From Ailurus styani (lineage: Eukaryota > Chordata > Mammalia > Carnivora > Ailuridae), in assembly GCA_002007465.1 (NCBI GenBank), contig LNAC01000035.1:6995695-7059694 (forward strand): a stretch of DNA of 64,000 bases, read 5' to 3'. Shown piece by piece: positions 21,376 through 31,589 of the stretch; within the stretch, counting starts at the first letter, position 1, and each line of letters starts with the position of its first letter. Position numbers and translations under genes: made by a program. Under the pieces are notes generated by a model. It made no database searches. It saw only the letters and a list, made by a program, of their open reading frames with translations, and was not told where the DNA came from.

Positions 21376-22066
21376 CTATTCTGTTCCATTGATCTCTACA
21401 TTTATTTTTGTGTCAGTACCATACTGTTTTGATTGCTCTGGCTTTACACTATGTCTTGAAATCTGGGATTGTGATACCTCCAGTCTTGTTCTTCTTTTTG
21501 AGATTGCTTTGGTCATTCTGGGTCTTTTCTGGTTCCATATAAATTCTAGGATTGTTTGTTCCAATTCTGTGAAAAATGCTATTGGCATTCTGATAGGGAT
21601 TACATTACCTCTGTAGCTTGCTTTGGGTAGTATGGACATTTTAACAATATTTGTTCTTCCTGGGGTGCCTGGGTGGCTCAGTTGTTAAGTGTCTGGCTTC
21701 GGCTCAGGTCATGATCCCAGGGTCCTGGGATGGAGCCCTGCATCAGGCTCCCCGCTCAGCAGGAAGACTGCTTCTCCCTCTCCCACTCCCCCTGCTGGTG
21801 TTCCCTCGCTCGTTGTGTCTCTCTCTGTCAAATAAATAAAATCTTAAAAAATGAAACTAAACTAAACTAAACCAACAACAATATTTGTTCTTCCAATCCA
21901 TGAACATGGAATGTCTTTCCATTTGTTTGTGTCATCTTCAATTTCTTTCATCAGTGTTTTATAGTTTCCAGAACACAGGTCTTTCACTTCCTTGGTTAGA
22001 GTTATTCCTAGGTGTTTTATTAGTTTTGGTGCAATTGTAAATGGGATTATTTTCTTAATTTCTAAT
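21376..22066 (-). pseudogene. L1 ORF2 C-terminal fragment, broken
   Basis: ORF2 encodes the L1 endonuclease and reverse transcriptase. Only the region just C-terminal to the RT domain is left. On the minus strand, 22066 down to 21895 reads in an L1-like frame with the words '[20 protein letters not shown]' and '[12 protein letters not shown]'. After the SINE it resumes as '[19 protein letters not shown]' and '[20 protein letters not shown]' down to 21376. The frame is interrupted by the SINE at 21661-21876, and the rest of ORF2 and all of ORF1 are missing upstream. It cannot produce an active protein. The match to L1 ORF2 is from memory of the conserved 'NSILPKALYRFNAIPIK' theme. Confidence 0.92.
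21661..21876 (+). mobile_element. Carnivore SINE, sense, with perfect 18-bp TSD
   Basis: The body starts TGGGGTGCCTGGGTGGCTCA and ends with AAATAAATAAAATCTTAAAA plus an A-rich tail containing ACTAA repeats. The target-site duplication AACAATATTTGTTCTTCC is exact at 21643-21660 and 21877-21894. It inserted into the L1 ORF2 sequence. Confidence 0.97.
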
Positions 22067-22199
22067 GGGGCATGTTCTCAGTGTACCTCCACTGGTTCAG
22101 CACCTACATACTCTCCAGCTATTAACAGTCCTTGCCAAACTTTCCATTAGGTTGCTGCCAAAAATCCAAACAGACATGAGAGAGAGGTTGAGCTGCTCT
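22067..22199. other. Short unassigned stretch
   Basis: Lies between the L1 truncation point and the MIR; nothing recognised. Confidence 0.4.
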
Positions 22200-22340
22200 G
22201 CATTCTCTCTCCATTCTGTGGCCAAATAGACTGTGGGAGGAGTACTAGACAAGGAACTGGAAAATTGAGATTCAAGGTCCAGCCGTGCAACTTGTCAGCA
22301 AAGTCACTTGACCACTCAGAGCTTCAGCTTCCTCATTTCT

Positions 22341-22356
22341 TTTCTTTCTTTCTTTT

Positions 22357-22424
<68 letters not shown>

Positions 22425-22427
22425 TTT
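22341..22427. repeat. (TTTC)n microsatellite from a SINE tail
   Basis: About 20 TTTC units (AAAG on the SINE strand), with a single shift near 22352, directly adjoin the SINE body. This is a classic conversion of a SINE A tail into a tetranucleotide repeat. Confidence 0.95.
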
Positions 22428-22623
22428 TAAGATTTTACTTACTATTTGACAGAGGGAGAGACAGAGAGAGAGACAGAGAGGGAAGACAAGCAGGGTGAGT
22501 GGGAGAGGGAGAAGTAGGCTTCCCACTGAGCAGGGAGCAGGGAGCCTGGGATCAATCCAAGGACCCTGGGATAATGACCTGAGCCGAAGGCAGACGCTTA
22601 AAGACTGAGCCACCTAGGTGCCC
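22341..22623 (-). mobile_element. Carnivore SINE, antisense, with expanded tail
   Basis: The minus-strand SINE ends at about 22623 (reverse complement of the GGGGCACCTAGGTGGCTCAG head). Its A tail lies to the left and has become a (TTTC)n microsatellite. The target-site duplication CAGCTTCCTCATTTCT is exact at 22325-22340 and 22624-22639. Confidence 0.97.
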
Positions 22624-22717
22624 CAGCTTCCTCATTTCTAAAATGGGCACAATCATGCCTGCTGATTGTTGTTGTTTTCAAGATGCAGTGGGTCAGTGGA
22701 CTTGAAAATGCGTGGGG

Positions 22718-22921
22718 CGGGGGGCGGCGCCTGGGTGGCTCAGTGGGTTAAAGCCTCTGCCTTCAGCTCAGGTCATGATCTCAGGGTCCTGGGATCGAGG
22801 CCCGCATCGGGCTCCCTGCTTGGCCGGGAGCCCGCTTCCTCCTCTCTCTCTCTGCCTCTCTGCCTACTTGTGATCTCTCTCTCTCTCTGTGTCAAATAAG
22901 TAAATAAAATTAAAAAAAAAA
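22718..22921 (+). mobile_element. Carnivore SINE, mustelid-like variant, sense
   Basis: It carries 'GTGGGTTAAAGCCTCTGCC', 'TCATGATCTCAGGGTCCTGG' and 'CTCTGCCTACTTGTGATCTC', then an AATAAGTAAATAAAAT tail. The target-site duplication GAAAATGCGTGGGG / GAAAATGCTTGGGG (22704-22717, 22922-22935) has one mismatch. Confidence 0.95.
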
Positions 22922-23004
22922 GAAAATGCTTGGGGGTTTATATATTCCAGTGTACGTGCGAGAAGTTATTACAGAGCAGTGGGCCTGGCATTTCCTCCCG
23001 CTTC

Positions 23005-23070
23005 AACAAAACTGTAAATTCCTTTTATGCTTGCTGAGGGCAGGTCCCTGTCTCCCTTTTATAGAGGAGA
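23005..23070 (+). mobile_element. Short L2 fragment, sense
   Basis: 'AACTGTAAATTCCTTTTATG' and 'GCTGAGGGCAGGTCCCTGTC' fit the L2 block in which 'tagaatgtaagctcc' precedes 'gagggcagggaccttgtc'. Confidence 0.5.
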
Positions 23071-23338
23071 GGACATTCCTGACTTCTTCTCCTACCCCCT
23101 TATTTGTTCCTCCTCCTTCTCCTCAAAAAAAAAAAAAAAAGAGGAGAAGCACTACTGAGTATTGAGAACCTAAAATCCATTGGGCCATATTTTAAACAAC
23201 AAAAAGGCTGACTCTCACATTTTGCTTCCATTTAATCTGCCTTCTAGAGGGAAGCACACCATTCTCTCCTTCTGGCCCACCTTTTCTATTTGGCCAAGTG
23301 GGTAAATCCTGTCAGCCTTGCCCCATGGACCTTGCTGC
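23071..23338. other. Unassigned stretch with A run
   Basis: A 17-base A run lies near 23125-23141. No gene or repeat is otherwise recognised. Confidence 0.4.
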
Positions 23339-23390
23339 CTTCTCTTTGGTTTTTTTGTATTTTGTTTTGTTTTCTGTTTGGTTTTTTTTT

Positions 23391-23584
23391 TATGATTTTA
23401 TTTATTTATTTATTTATTTGACACAGAGAGAGAGATTACAAGTAGGCAGAGAGGCAGGCAGAGAGAGGAGGAAGCAGGCTCCCTGCTGAGCAGAGAGCCC
23501 GGTGTGGGCCTCGATCCCAGGACCCTGAGATCATGACCTGAGCCGAAGGCAGAGGCTTTAACCTACTGAGCCACCCAGGCGCCC
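23391..23584 (-). mobile_element. Carnivore SINE, antisense (left of a pair)
   Basis: The T-rich tail with (ATTT)n at 23395-23420 is followed by 'GACACAGAGAGAGAGATTAC', 'AAGCAGGCTCCCTGCTGAGC' and 'GAGCCACCCAGGCGCCC' at the SINE's 5' end. It abuts the tail of a second SINE, so it inserted into that tail. Confidence 0.95.
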
Positions 23585-23791
23585 TTGTTTTTTTTTTTCT
23601 TTTAAGATTTTTTTAAAAATTTATTTATTTGACAGAGAGAGATCACAAGTAGGCAGACAGGCAGGCAGAGAGAGGAGGAAGCAGGCTCCCTGCCAAGCAG
23701 AGAGCCTGATGTGGGGCTCGATCCCAGGACCCTGAGATCATGACCCAAGCCAAAGGCAGAGGCTTTAACTCATGAGCCACCCAGGCGCCCC
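23585..23791 (-). mobile_element. Carnivore SINE, antisense (right of a pair)
   Basis: A second full copy with the T-rich tail at about 23585-23625 and its 5' end at 23791. CTTCTCTTTGG occurs at 23339-23349 and 23798-23808, flanking the whole pair, and is a likely target-site duplication. Confidence 0.94.
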
Positions 23792-23808
23792 AACTCTCTT
23801 CTCTTTGG

Positions 23809-24014
23809 AAGGAAGATGGCCAGCCCCACCTTATTCTCCAGTCTAGCCCTACTGAAGTCCCACACTTTAGGGAGCCTGTCCAGATATAAACAAAGCTGGT
23901 TCTCTGATTCCTGCTTGGTAAGGTATCTTTGCATCTCCTTTCTTTGATGCAGAGCTCAAATAAGAGGAGGGTCTTAAGTCCCCTGCACTCTTGTTACTCA
24001 TATTTATAGTTTTT
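23809..24014. other. Short unassigned stretch
   Basis: No gene or repeat recognised. Confidence 0.4.
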
Positions 24015-24620
24015 CACAAATCCCAGGTGGCAGATGGACCCCAAAATGATCACCTGCAAATCCCCTGCCTTCTGATGTTCAGACCATTGTGTAATACTAT
24101 CTCCCTGAGTGTGGGTGCCTGTGACTTGCTTCTACCCAACAGAATATAGCAAAGGTGATGGAATGTCACTTTCATGATTATGTCACATTTCATAAGACCC
24201 TGTCTTAGACTGGAGAGAGACTCTAGCTGCAGGCTCCATGAACTAAGTGGCCATGTTGGAGAAGCCCACATGACAAGGAATTGGAAGTGGTCTCTAGGTC
24301 CCAAGAGTTTCCTCCGGAACTTAAGGGAGGCATCCAGCTGACATCCAGCAGGAATCTGAGAGCTGTCAATAATACAGCTGCAAGTAAAAAAGCCATCCAG
24401 CACCAGAACAAGCATGGAGGGGGATTCCTCCTCTGTCAAGCCTCCAGATGAGAACGCAGCCCAGCCAACACTTGACTACAGCCTGTGAGGTCCCGGGCAA
24501 AGGATCCAATTAGCCTGTGCCCAGACTCCAGATCCACAAGATAACTGCATGAATGTTATTAACTGTGACACAATACATGAGTGCTCTTTTAGGCTGCTCA
24601 GCTTGTGATAATTTTATAAT
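24015..24620 (+). mobile_element. Old LTR (MaLR/MLT1-like), sense
   Basis: 'AGGTGGCAGATGGACCCCAA' near the 5' end, 'CTTCTACCCAACAGAATATA' at about 24130, 'GCCAACACTTGACTACAGCC' at about 24463, 'CCAGACTCCAGATCCACAAG' at about 24521, and a 3' end 'TAGGCTGCTCAGCTTGTGAT' parallel the LTR at 11500-12034. Family assignment is tentative. Confidence 0.62.
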
Positions 24621-24824
24621 CATGATAATCTATAATTGTGATCATTGGTATTGTGGTGATAACTACTACACCCAGCTTCGCTGGGATTTTACCACCCTGA
24701 AGCTCCTTTCTTAGGCCTCTGCTAATGCCTAGCTTTCTTGGTTGAATGGCCCTCTTGACATGTTCTGCATACATCCTCTCTATTCCCTAGCTCTCCGAAG
24801 AAGGCCCCCTAAGACACTCCCCCA
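24621..24824. other. Short unassigned stretch
   Basis: An AT-rich start followed by ordinary sequence; nothing recognised. Confidence 0.4.
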
Positions 24825-24960
24825 TCATCATGCACTTAGAGGTGATAATTGAAACTGTGGGAATCAGTGAGATCATAGGAGAAAGAGCATGTGGAGAGAG
24901 GACCAGGACAAGGACCAAACCCTGGGGAACACTCATATTTAGAGGTGGCTGGTCTGAATA
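24825..24960 (-). mobile_element. L2 upstream fragment, antisense
   Basis: 'TAGAGGTGATAATTGAAACT', 'GAATCAGTGAGATCATAGGA' and 'ACCCTGGGGAACACTCATAT' are the antisense of an L2 region upstream of the usual 3' end. Confidence 0.68.
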
Positions 24961-24964
24961 GAGA

Positions 24965-25260
24965 CGTGACGTAAGTTTAAAAATGTGTGCCCAATCTCAG
25001 AGACTTAATATGGAAGGAAAAATGTAAAATATCTCAATAGGTTTTGCAAGGATCACATGTTTAAAAGATAATATTTTGTATGTGTTGGGCTAATAAAATA
25101 TATTATTAGATTAATTCACCTGTTTCTTTGTGCTCTTTTAATATGGATACCAGAGATTTAAAATTACATACGCAGCAACTAATTAAAAAAAAAAGAAAAA
25201 AATTACATCCATGGCTTGCATTTGAGATTTATATTATGTTTCTACTAAACAGAGGAATAG
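24965..25260. mobile_element. hAT-Charlie-type DNA transposon fossil
   Basis: 'AATGTAAAATATCTCAATAG', 'AAAGATAATATTTTGTATGT', 'GGGCTAATAAAATATATTAT', 'CACCTGTTTCTTTGTGCTCT' and 'AGATTTAAAATTACATACGC' follow a common mammalian non-autonomous DNA element. An extra A-rich insert sits at about 25182-25202. Non-coding. Confidence 0.72.
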
Positions 25261-25289
25261 ACAGACACATAGATAAATAGATATTTTAG

Positions 25290-25520
25290 AATTACATATC
25301 GAGTATTTACTGATGCTAGTCACTGTGTCATCTCATTCTCATTGTTACTCTGTAAATTATATATTGTTACTTCCATTTTACAAAAGAGAAAGTTGAGGTT
25401 TTGAGAGATTAAGTGATTAGGTGATCTTCCCAAGATGGCATGAGAATTCATAAAGAGTGAGAAATTCAAAGCCAGGTCCATGGGATTCAAAAGCCAGGAC
25501 CGGTACCCACTATGCCCTGC
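25290..25520 (-). mobile_element. MIR SINE, near full length, antisense
   Basis: 'CGAGTATTTACTGATGCTAG', 'TTGTTACTTCCATTTTACAA', 'AGAGATTAAGTGATTAGGTG' and 'CAAAGCCAGGTCCATGGGAT' then 'TACCCACTATGCCCTGCTGG' give the whole MIR in reverse. Confidence 0.9.
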
Positions 25521-26124
25521 TGGCTCCTCAGATGAATGAACAAGTGAGTAAAGGCGTATGTTTCTGATGGTGATGAAAGCTCGTGCCCCCAGGCTCTCTG
25601 AGCAGGCCAGGTTGGAGAGATGGGACCCCTCCCACCCACCGCCACTGCCCAGTGAGGCTGCCACACAGCCTCCCTCTGGAATCTGTATCTGCAGATACCA
25701 GTCTGACCACCATTCTAGATCACTCCTGCTTCTTGGGTCCGAAGAGAGGTCAGCCTGGCAGAATCACAAATGGCATTGGAGATGGAGCTCAGGCTTGGCA
25801 CCTGGGAGTGGGCAGTCCTAGAGGGGATCTCCTGGCACACTCCCCCCACCCCCGCCTGCCAGCCCGAGCCTCCCCAGAGGCTGTTCTCTGCCTGCAGGGA
25901 CTGAGCTCAAATGTCTGTGGGGACAGGGCTGGACCCCTGGGGAGGTAGACCTGTGTGGGCCCACCTGCCCTCCTGCCTCCTGAGACTTGGAGCAGGAGTG
26001 TGACTTGCAGGCCACAGAACTGGTGTGTGGCAAACTCTGGATTCTGGATGGTCCAGATCTGTTGAACTCCAAACCAGGTGCTCTTTTTTCCATAACTGCC
26101 TCCCTCCGGCACCTGCCTCCTGCA
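25521..26124. other. Unassigned stretch
   Basis: Overlapping frames up to 144 aa on both strands have no family resemblance. No repeat is recognised. Confidence 0.4.
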
Positions 26125-26295
26125 TCCCTGCTTACTTCCCTGAGCCTCAGTTTCCTCATCAGGAAAATCAGGACAGTAAGAGTTAGGCTGCTGGGAGGAT
26201 TAATTGGGATACGGTGTGTGAGGAGCTTAGCACAGGGCCTGGCACAGCACAAACACTCGGAAAATGAGCACCATTACCATTGTCAGAATCATTAT
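26125..26295 (+). mobile_element. MIR SINE, sense
   Basis: 'GAGCCTCAGTTTCCTCATCA' at about 26142, 'GGGAGGATTAATTGGGATAC', 'GGCCTGGCACAGCACAAACA' and 'ACCATTACCATTGTCAGAAT' are the MIR core and 3' tail. Confidence 0.9.
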
Positions 26296-27479
26296 CATGA
26301 TTGTTTCGGGGGCTCTCGTGGTGTCCGGAGTGAATGTTGGCAATTTGCTGGCTGTGAACAGGATTCAAGGCTTCTGGCAATGGTCAGAGACACCTTCCAG
26401 GAGAGGAGGACCAAGATGAACATAGGTTTGAGCATTGGCGGCTGTCCTCCCTGGACGCCCCTCCCAGGTCACAGCAGCCTGGCCTCTGCAGTCCCCAGGG
26501 CCCTGGGTGCACAGGTGAGCCAGCCCCGGCAGCCTCATGGACATGGGTGCTCGTGCCCCATCTTCCGCCAGCTCTGGGAGGGCCCCCAGAACCAGGGCGC
26601 CCATCTTGGGCCTTTATCCTGACTCCCCCACTGCTTTAGCTGTTGTGCGATGCCAGGCGTGTTCCGATGTCCTTCCTGTGTGTGCGCGGGCCAGAGTGGA
26701 GCCAGCAGCCCTGAGCGGCTCTGGGAGACACGGCATGTGGAAAGTGAATCAGGCTGTGGTTTCCCCATGGAGTCCAGTGGAGAGGAGGCTGACTGCTCCT
26801 TTGCCTTTTCTGGAAGCTCTGGGAAGGCCAAGTGGGATGTGCTAGTAGCTTCAGCAGGATGGGAGAGGGGTGCGGGGGTGTTGGCAAGGGGCACAACCCT
26901 GACTGTCCTCTGCAGCCTGGCCCCTGGGACGACCCTGGGAGCCCTCCAGATTGGTGGTAACACCAGTCACTGGAGGACTTCCAAAGAGGCCTGTTCACAG
27001 ACAGGCGGAGGACTTTTTTTCTGGAGGATGTGGGCGGGTGAGAAAGAGGCAGCAGGACAGACCAAATAAATTACAGCCTGATACTTCTTCCAGCCCAAGA
27101 GACAAATATTTATCATTATATTTATGTTACTGGTCCTCCCGAGGGAAGCTGGTCCCACATGCTGCCTAGAAACTTTCCAAAGTTCCCTCAGCCACCCTCA
27201 CAGTCCGGCAACACCGATGGCTGCCCCAGCCAGAAGCAGGCGCAGGGGGAACGGGTGGAGGGTGGCTATAGAAAGGGGACTTCTGGATGCCAGGCAGGGC
27301 CATGAGAACTGACAGGGCTTGAGAAAAAGGGAGTCATGTGGCCCAGACCTCGCTGCCCCACCAGGCTAAGCCAAGTCCCCCTTTACACTTCTGACAGCAC
27401 AGTGCTGCTGTGTGGCACCGTGTTATCAGAGCTCAAAATCATACACTGGATGATTATTTGATGAACAGTTTACCACAGT
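26296..27479. other. Unique stretch, no gene seen
   Basis: Longest frames are 120-142 aa on the minus strand and 139 aa on the plus strand. They overlap one another and carry no recognisable domain. No repeat signature. Confidence 0.45.
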
Positions 27480-27958
27480 GAGGTAGACCCCCTCCCGCAC
27501 CCAAAGATGTCCATGTCCTAATTTCTAGAACTGGTGGATGTGTTACTTGACCTGGTAGAAGGAGATGTGATTAAGTCAGGGTCTCGAGACGGGGAGGTTA
27601 CCTTGATCATCTAAGTAGGCACAACGAAATCCAGAGGACCTTAGGAGAGGGAAGCAGGAGGGCCAGCGTCAGGAGCAGGAGACAGGACCATGGAAGCAAG
27701 AGGCTGAAGTGACATGAGGACAGGGCCATAAATCAGCAATGTGGGTGGCCTCTAAGAGCAGAAAAAGGGAAGGAAGCAGATTCTCCCCTAGAGCCTCCGG
27801 AAGGAACCTGCACCCCCACACACACACCCTGACTTCAGCCCAGGGAGACTGATTTTGAACTCCTGGCTTCCAGAACCATACGAGAATAAATTCCTGTTGT
27901 CTTAAGCTGCTAGATTCTAGTAATTTGTCATAGTGACAATAAGAAGCCACTACAGATA
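27480..27958 (+). mobile_element. Old LTR (MaLR/MLT1-like), sense
   Basis: 'AAAGATGTCCATGTCCTAAT' at about 27503, 'GGAGATGTGATTAAGTCAGG', 'GATTCTCCCCTAGAGCCTCC' at about 27779, 'TCCAGAACCATACGAGAATA' and 'GTTGTCTTAAGCTGCTAGAT' with a CCACTACAGATAC end fit one LTR subfamily throughout. This is a solitary LTR with no viral genes. Confidence 0.7.
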
Positions 27959-29489
27959 CTATGAATGGCAGGAAGGCTGCCGATGGTCTACTAATGTCCC
28001 CTCAAGGCCCAGCACGGGGGTGGAGTAGGAGGATGAGCCCCACAGCTAGAAGACTCAACGTCTCCATTCAAGGCTTCTCCCTTGGCATCAGAGAGAGAGA
28101 GCTGAGTTCACAGAGGGTAAGCCAGCCATCCAAATTTGCATAGCTATATGTTGATCTTGGCCTCCAACCCCAGGTCCCAGCTCCCAGCCACCCATCCTGA
28201 CCCAGGCCCTGTCTCCCACTCCTTCCTCAACCAGTGGCCAGGCCCTGCCCAGCTGGGACCCCGGCCACCTTGAACTCCTGCAGGTGCTCTGGGCCTATTT
28301 CTGGGCACCCCAGCAAGGCTCCCATCTTTATAGCAAGGGCATCAATGTGTCTGTGTAGGACGAAGGAGGATTCTCGATCCAGAGGAGAATAGTGGAGCCA
28401 GCTGGGAGAGGGCATTCCTTTCCACTGGGAGGGTGGCCGGAGGGGGTTCCTGGTAAAGGAGGTGGGGTCCGAGATGGTTTGGAGGGTCAGCAAGGAGGCC
28501 GACTGTGTGCCTCATGATTCACTCTCTGAATTACCCCTGTTCTACAGGCCCTGACAGAGTCCTGCGTTGAATGAGACAAGGTTCCCAGGTCAGCCGAGAA
28601 GTGAGGTCCCCAGGCTGCCTGGAGTCTATTCCCCTGAGCTCCCAGTCAGCCACAGCCCTGTTGTCTGGTCTGCCTGTTGCATTCAGGATGGGGGCTGCTC
28701 GGGCTCGGTCCTCTAGGAGTGACCCTGCAACCTGCCCTTTCAGACTTAGGATCTGTCTGGGGAGACAGGACCCCCCACCACGGGAAAAGCCTGAGCCCCC
28801 ACGGTGTCCGAGCAGGGGACGGACACTCCGGGCAGGTGTACCCAGCACAAGGTCCCCTCTAATTCAGAGACGGGGCAGCCATCAGGCCAGACCGCAAGGA
28901 AAAGCCTGGCTCTTTTATAGGAAGAACTTAGACGAGCTGAAAAGAGCACGGGGAGTCCAGGGATGGCTCAGAATAATGGGCTGCTGTGCTTTCAACGTAG
29001 ACCTGCCCCCGGTCGTGCATGTGCANCCCCCCCCCGCCCCTCCCTCCCCAGAACTGACAGCCCTAAGCAATGCTGGGATGCTGTAAACACACATCATTCA
29101 TTTGCCTACCTTAAGGGCGGCTTGTAAGTCTTTCTTTGTGTGTGTTTTCATCAAGAAGTAATCTTTACAACCACAGAAAAATGTCCAATAACATTTCTCT
29201 CCCTTGGCAAACATCCCCCGTATATCAAAGGCTCAAATACACAATGCGGAGGCTCGCAGGGACAGGTGCTGGCGAGAGCTTTAGAGCAGCCTGCAAGAGC
29301 CGTCTGCGGGGCACATGGGCTTGCACAAATCTCACGTGGCTCCCGAAACTGGTAACCCAGCAGGCGGAAGAGATACTTCCTGCCACTTGCTTGTTCTGCC
29401 TTTCTTCTGGAACCGCGTCTGCAGGCCAGGCTCCGGGCCAGGCCCCGGGGACTCAGACATGAGCGCGTCAGGCAGCCTGTCCCCTGCGG
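27959..29489. other. Long unique stretch, no gene seen
   Basis: About 1.5 kb without repeat signature. The 171-aa plus-strand frame (28571-29086) crosses the ambiguous base at 29026 and shows no domain. An AT-rich, motif-dense patch lies at about 29080-29250. Confidence 0.45.
29026..29026. other. Ambiguous base (N)
   Basis: The only N in the window, at the start of a C homopolymer. The most likely cause is unresolved homopolymer length or a sequencing/assembly conflict. Confidence 0.95.
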
Positions 29490-29670
29490 AGGTAGTTCTA
29501 CCATGTGCTGTTCTAAGTGCTTTGTAGGTTGTAACTCGTTTAAGCCTTGCAGAAGCCCCAGGATGTATTCTCACGATCCTCCGTTTCACAGAGGAGGAAA
29601 CTGGAACCCAGGAAAGTGGAAGTAACTTGCTCAAGGTCACAGGGCTGGCCAGAGGCAGAGCCGCTTCACC
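29490..29670 (-). mobile_element. MIR SINE, antisense
   Basis: 'GTGCTGTTCTAAGTGCTTTG', 'CGTTTAAGCCTTGCAGAAGC', 'CCGTTTCACAGAGGAGGAAA' and 'TTGCTCAAGGTCACAGGGCT' give a clean antisense MIR. Confidence 0.92.
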
Positions 29671-30499
29671 TGCATAGCTCCTCCACTGGACTGAGTGTCC
29701 TAAGGTCAGGGTTAAGCGTCGCCCATCTCGGCACAGGGCTCAGCGCAAAGCAATCCTCAGGAAAATACTGGCAAGCATATGAGCGTGAACTTGAGGGCGA
29801 GAAGGGGCCACAGGCCAAGTTCAGAACCCAGCCCTCTCCACGCCGCCTCCTCCCAAAATTGCACAGTGAAACCACCAAGTCCCAGAAAGCAGAAGGAACT
29901 TCTCAAGGAGCATCCTTCTCGGGACAAGAGCCTCCTGGCCCTCCACACTAGCACACTTGGATGTTTGCACACTTTTTACCTGTGAGTATCCCTAGGAAAC
30001 CAAAGGAGAAGGGTACTCTGTGAATGGAGCAGCCACCAAGAGCCAGACAGGAAGCGAGGTACTTGATGTGTTTACCCAGCTCACCTCTTGTGGGAGGAGG
30101 AGGTCGGATGTCCCCAGCTCTGGGGACTCAAGCCACGTGATTCCCGCTGCACAGAGCTCCATTCCGACTGCCCCTGGTTAGACAAGCCCTCCCCTCCCCT
30201 AAGGAGCCCAGCAGTGGGCTAGGTGCAAGAGGGGGCAACGGGTCTCTGTGTCTCCCCAGAGTCCATACCCATCACCAGAAGACCTGGCTTCCAAACGCTC
30301 ATACCCAGACCTGCTTTGCAAGGTGCAATGGATCCGTGCACCAGAATCAGCTTTACTGTCTATACCAAGGGCTCCTGAGCTGTCAGGGCTGTGCACCCAA
30401 CAGCACTGTCATCCATCTCTCTCTCTTCTCCTTCTCGAGCTTTACCCTTCGTGGCCCACAGAACCAGCAGGCACAGTTTGCATTGCTTGTTCATGTACT
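29671..30499. other. Mostly unassigned; possible L2 tail
   Basis: A weak sense L2 tail may lie at 29695-29785 ('CGGCACAGGGCTCAGCGCAA'). The rest has no gene or repeat signature. Confidence 0.4.
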
Positions 30500-30610
30500 T
30501 CCTTTCAGTCCCCTGGATCAGAATATAAACGGACTTGGTTTTTGTTCACTTGCTGTATCCCCAGGGCCTAGAACCATGCCAGGTGCACAGTAAATGGTCA
30601 ATGAGTTGTT
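30500..30610 (+). mobile_element. L2 3' end, sense
   Basis: 'TTGTTCACTTGCTGTATCCC', 'CAGGGCCTAGAACCATGCCA', 'GGTGCACAGTAAATGGTCAA' and TGAGTTGTTG are the L2 terminal block. L2-like sequence may begin nearer 30430. Confidence 0.82.
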
Positions 30611-30693
30611 GTTGTTGTTTTTAAATAAATGAATGGACCCCTTTGAGAATCTGAAGACATTAAAAAAAAAAATCTATGGATCCTCCCAAGTGT

Positions 30694-30694
<1 letters not shown>

Positions 30695-30724
<30 letters not shown>
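30695..30724. repeat. (CA)15 microsatellite
   Basis: Uninterrupted CA dinucleotides over 30 bp. Confidence 0.98.
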
Positions 30725-30727
<3 letters not shown>

Positions 30728-31589
30728 CCGCATAAATACCCAAGGTCTGTGAGTTGGGGAATTCCATACAATGTCTGGTCATCCAGGTTCCTTCCTGGAT
30801 AAAATTCCCGACAGCCCAAATCTGGTTTGCTCCAAGGAGAGACGATGCCACAGGGTGTTCCTTCTAAGGGAGCTACCTGTTGGTCTCCCCTCCCCCGGGC
30901 TGGGGACATTCTGAAGCCATGTGGGTTTCCTCCTGATGCTCCACCATGAGCCCCACGGATGCTCCTTCCATGTCTGGCTGTGGCCCTGCCTGGGGGCTGC
31001 CCAAGTGAATCCAGCCTCTGCTTCCCTCCAATAGGGAGAAGCCCAGCGGGCAGAACCCATTTACGCCCCGCTCCCTGGGCCGCTGCCTCTGAGCATGGCT
31101 CATGAGCAGGCCCAGCCTCACGCGCTCACCCCAGCAACTCCGCAAATGTCACTCATGATCCCTCCTGACATCCAAATGCAGAGGGCACAGGATTTTAAAT
31201 TAAAAGTTATATCCTCACATGTTTTGTTTCTCTACTCTTTCAAAAGCAACCTGCTGATAATTCCAGGCCCTCTGATGTTGAGCCAGGGGACCAGGGTCGC
31301 TTTCTCACCTGAGGCAAATGGACTGATTTAAATTTCGGAGGGAGCTCAGGGGGTGAATGGCTCGGGGTCTCCATCAGCAGTGGTGAGGTCCAGAACAAAA
31401 GCCTTCTGTACTGGCCACAGGCTGTGATGGGGACAAGGAGACGTGCACAAGGCAGGAGGGATGGGGCTTTGCTGGGACATGATGTGTGGGGTGTGGGAAG
31501 GACTCCTTGCTCCTGAATCCCTCTCCCGCTGTCCTACCATGACCCCTGACATCCGTCACTACAGACCTTTATTTTGATGAGGGGTCTGG
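30725..31589. other. Unique stretch, no gene seen
   Basis: No repeat signature. An AT-richer patch at about 31180-31345 contains 'GACTGATTTAAATTTCGG'. Confidence 0.4.

Larger units (their letters stand above)
19986..22066 (-). mobile_element. Carnivore L1, 5'-truncated, antisense
   Basis: Read on the minus strand this is the 3' part of a fairly young L1. It holds an ORF2 C-terminus (21376-22066), then a long 3' non-coding region with 'AGAAAGACAAAGACAAATAT' (around 20310-20330), 'GAGAACAAACTGGTGGTTAC' (about 20206-20225) and an A-rich end near 19990-20030. A SINE with an 18-bp target-site duplication sits inside. The 5' truncation at about 22066 is typical of L1 insertions. Confidence 0.93.
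22200..22700 (+). mobile_element. MIR SINE, sense, split by a carnivore SINE
   Basis: The MIR reads 'GAGATTCAAGGTCCAGCCGT', 'GTCACTTGACCACTCAGAGC' and 'CAGCTTCCTCATTTCT'. It is then cut by the SINE at 22341-22623 and resumes after the duplicated target with 'AAAATGGGCACAATCATGCC'. The two halves join seamlessly when the insertion is removed. Confidence 0.85.

Noticed and set aside
22265..22613. Ser/Phe- or Lys/Glu-repeat proteins on the two strands
   Set aside because: Both come from reading the (TTTC)n microsatellite and the SINE.
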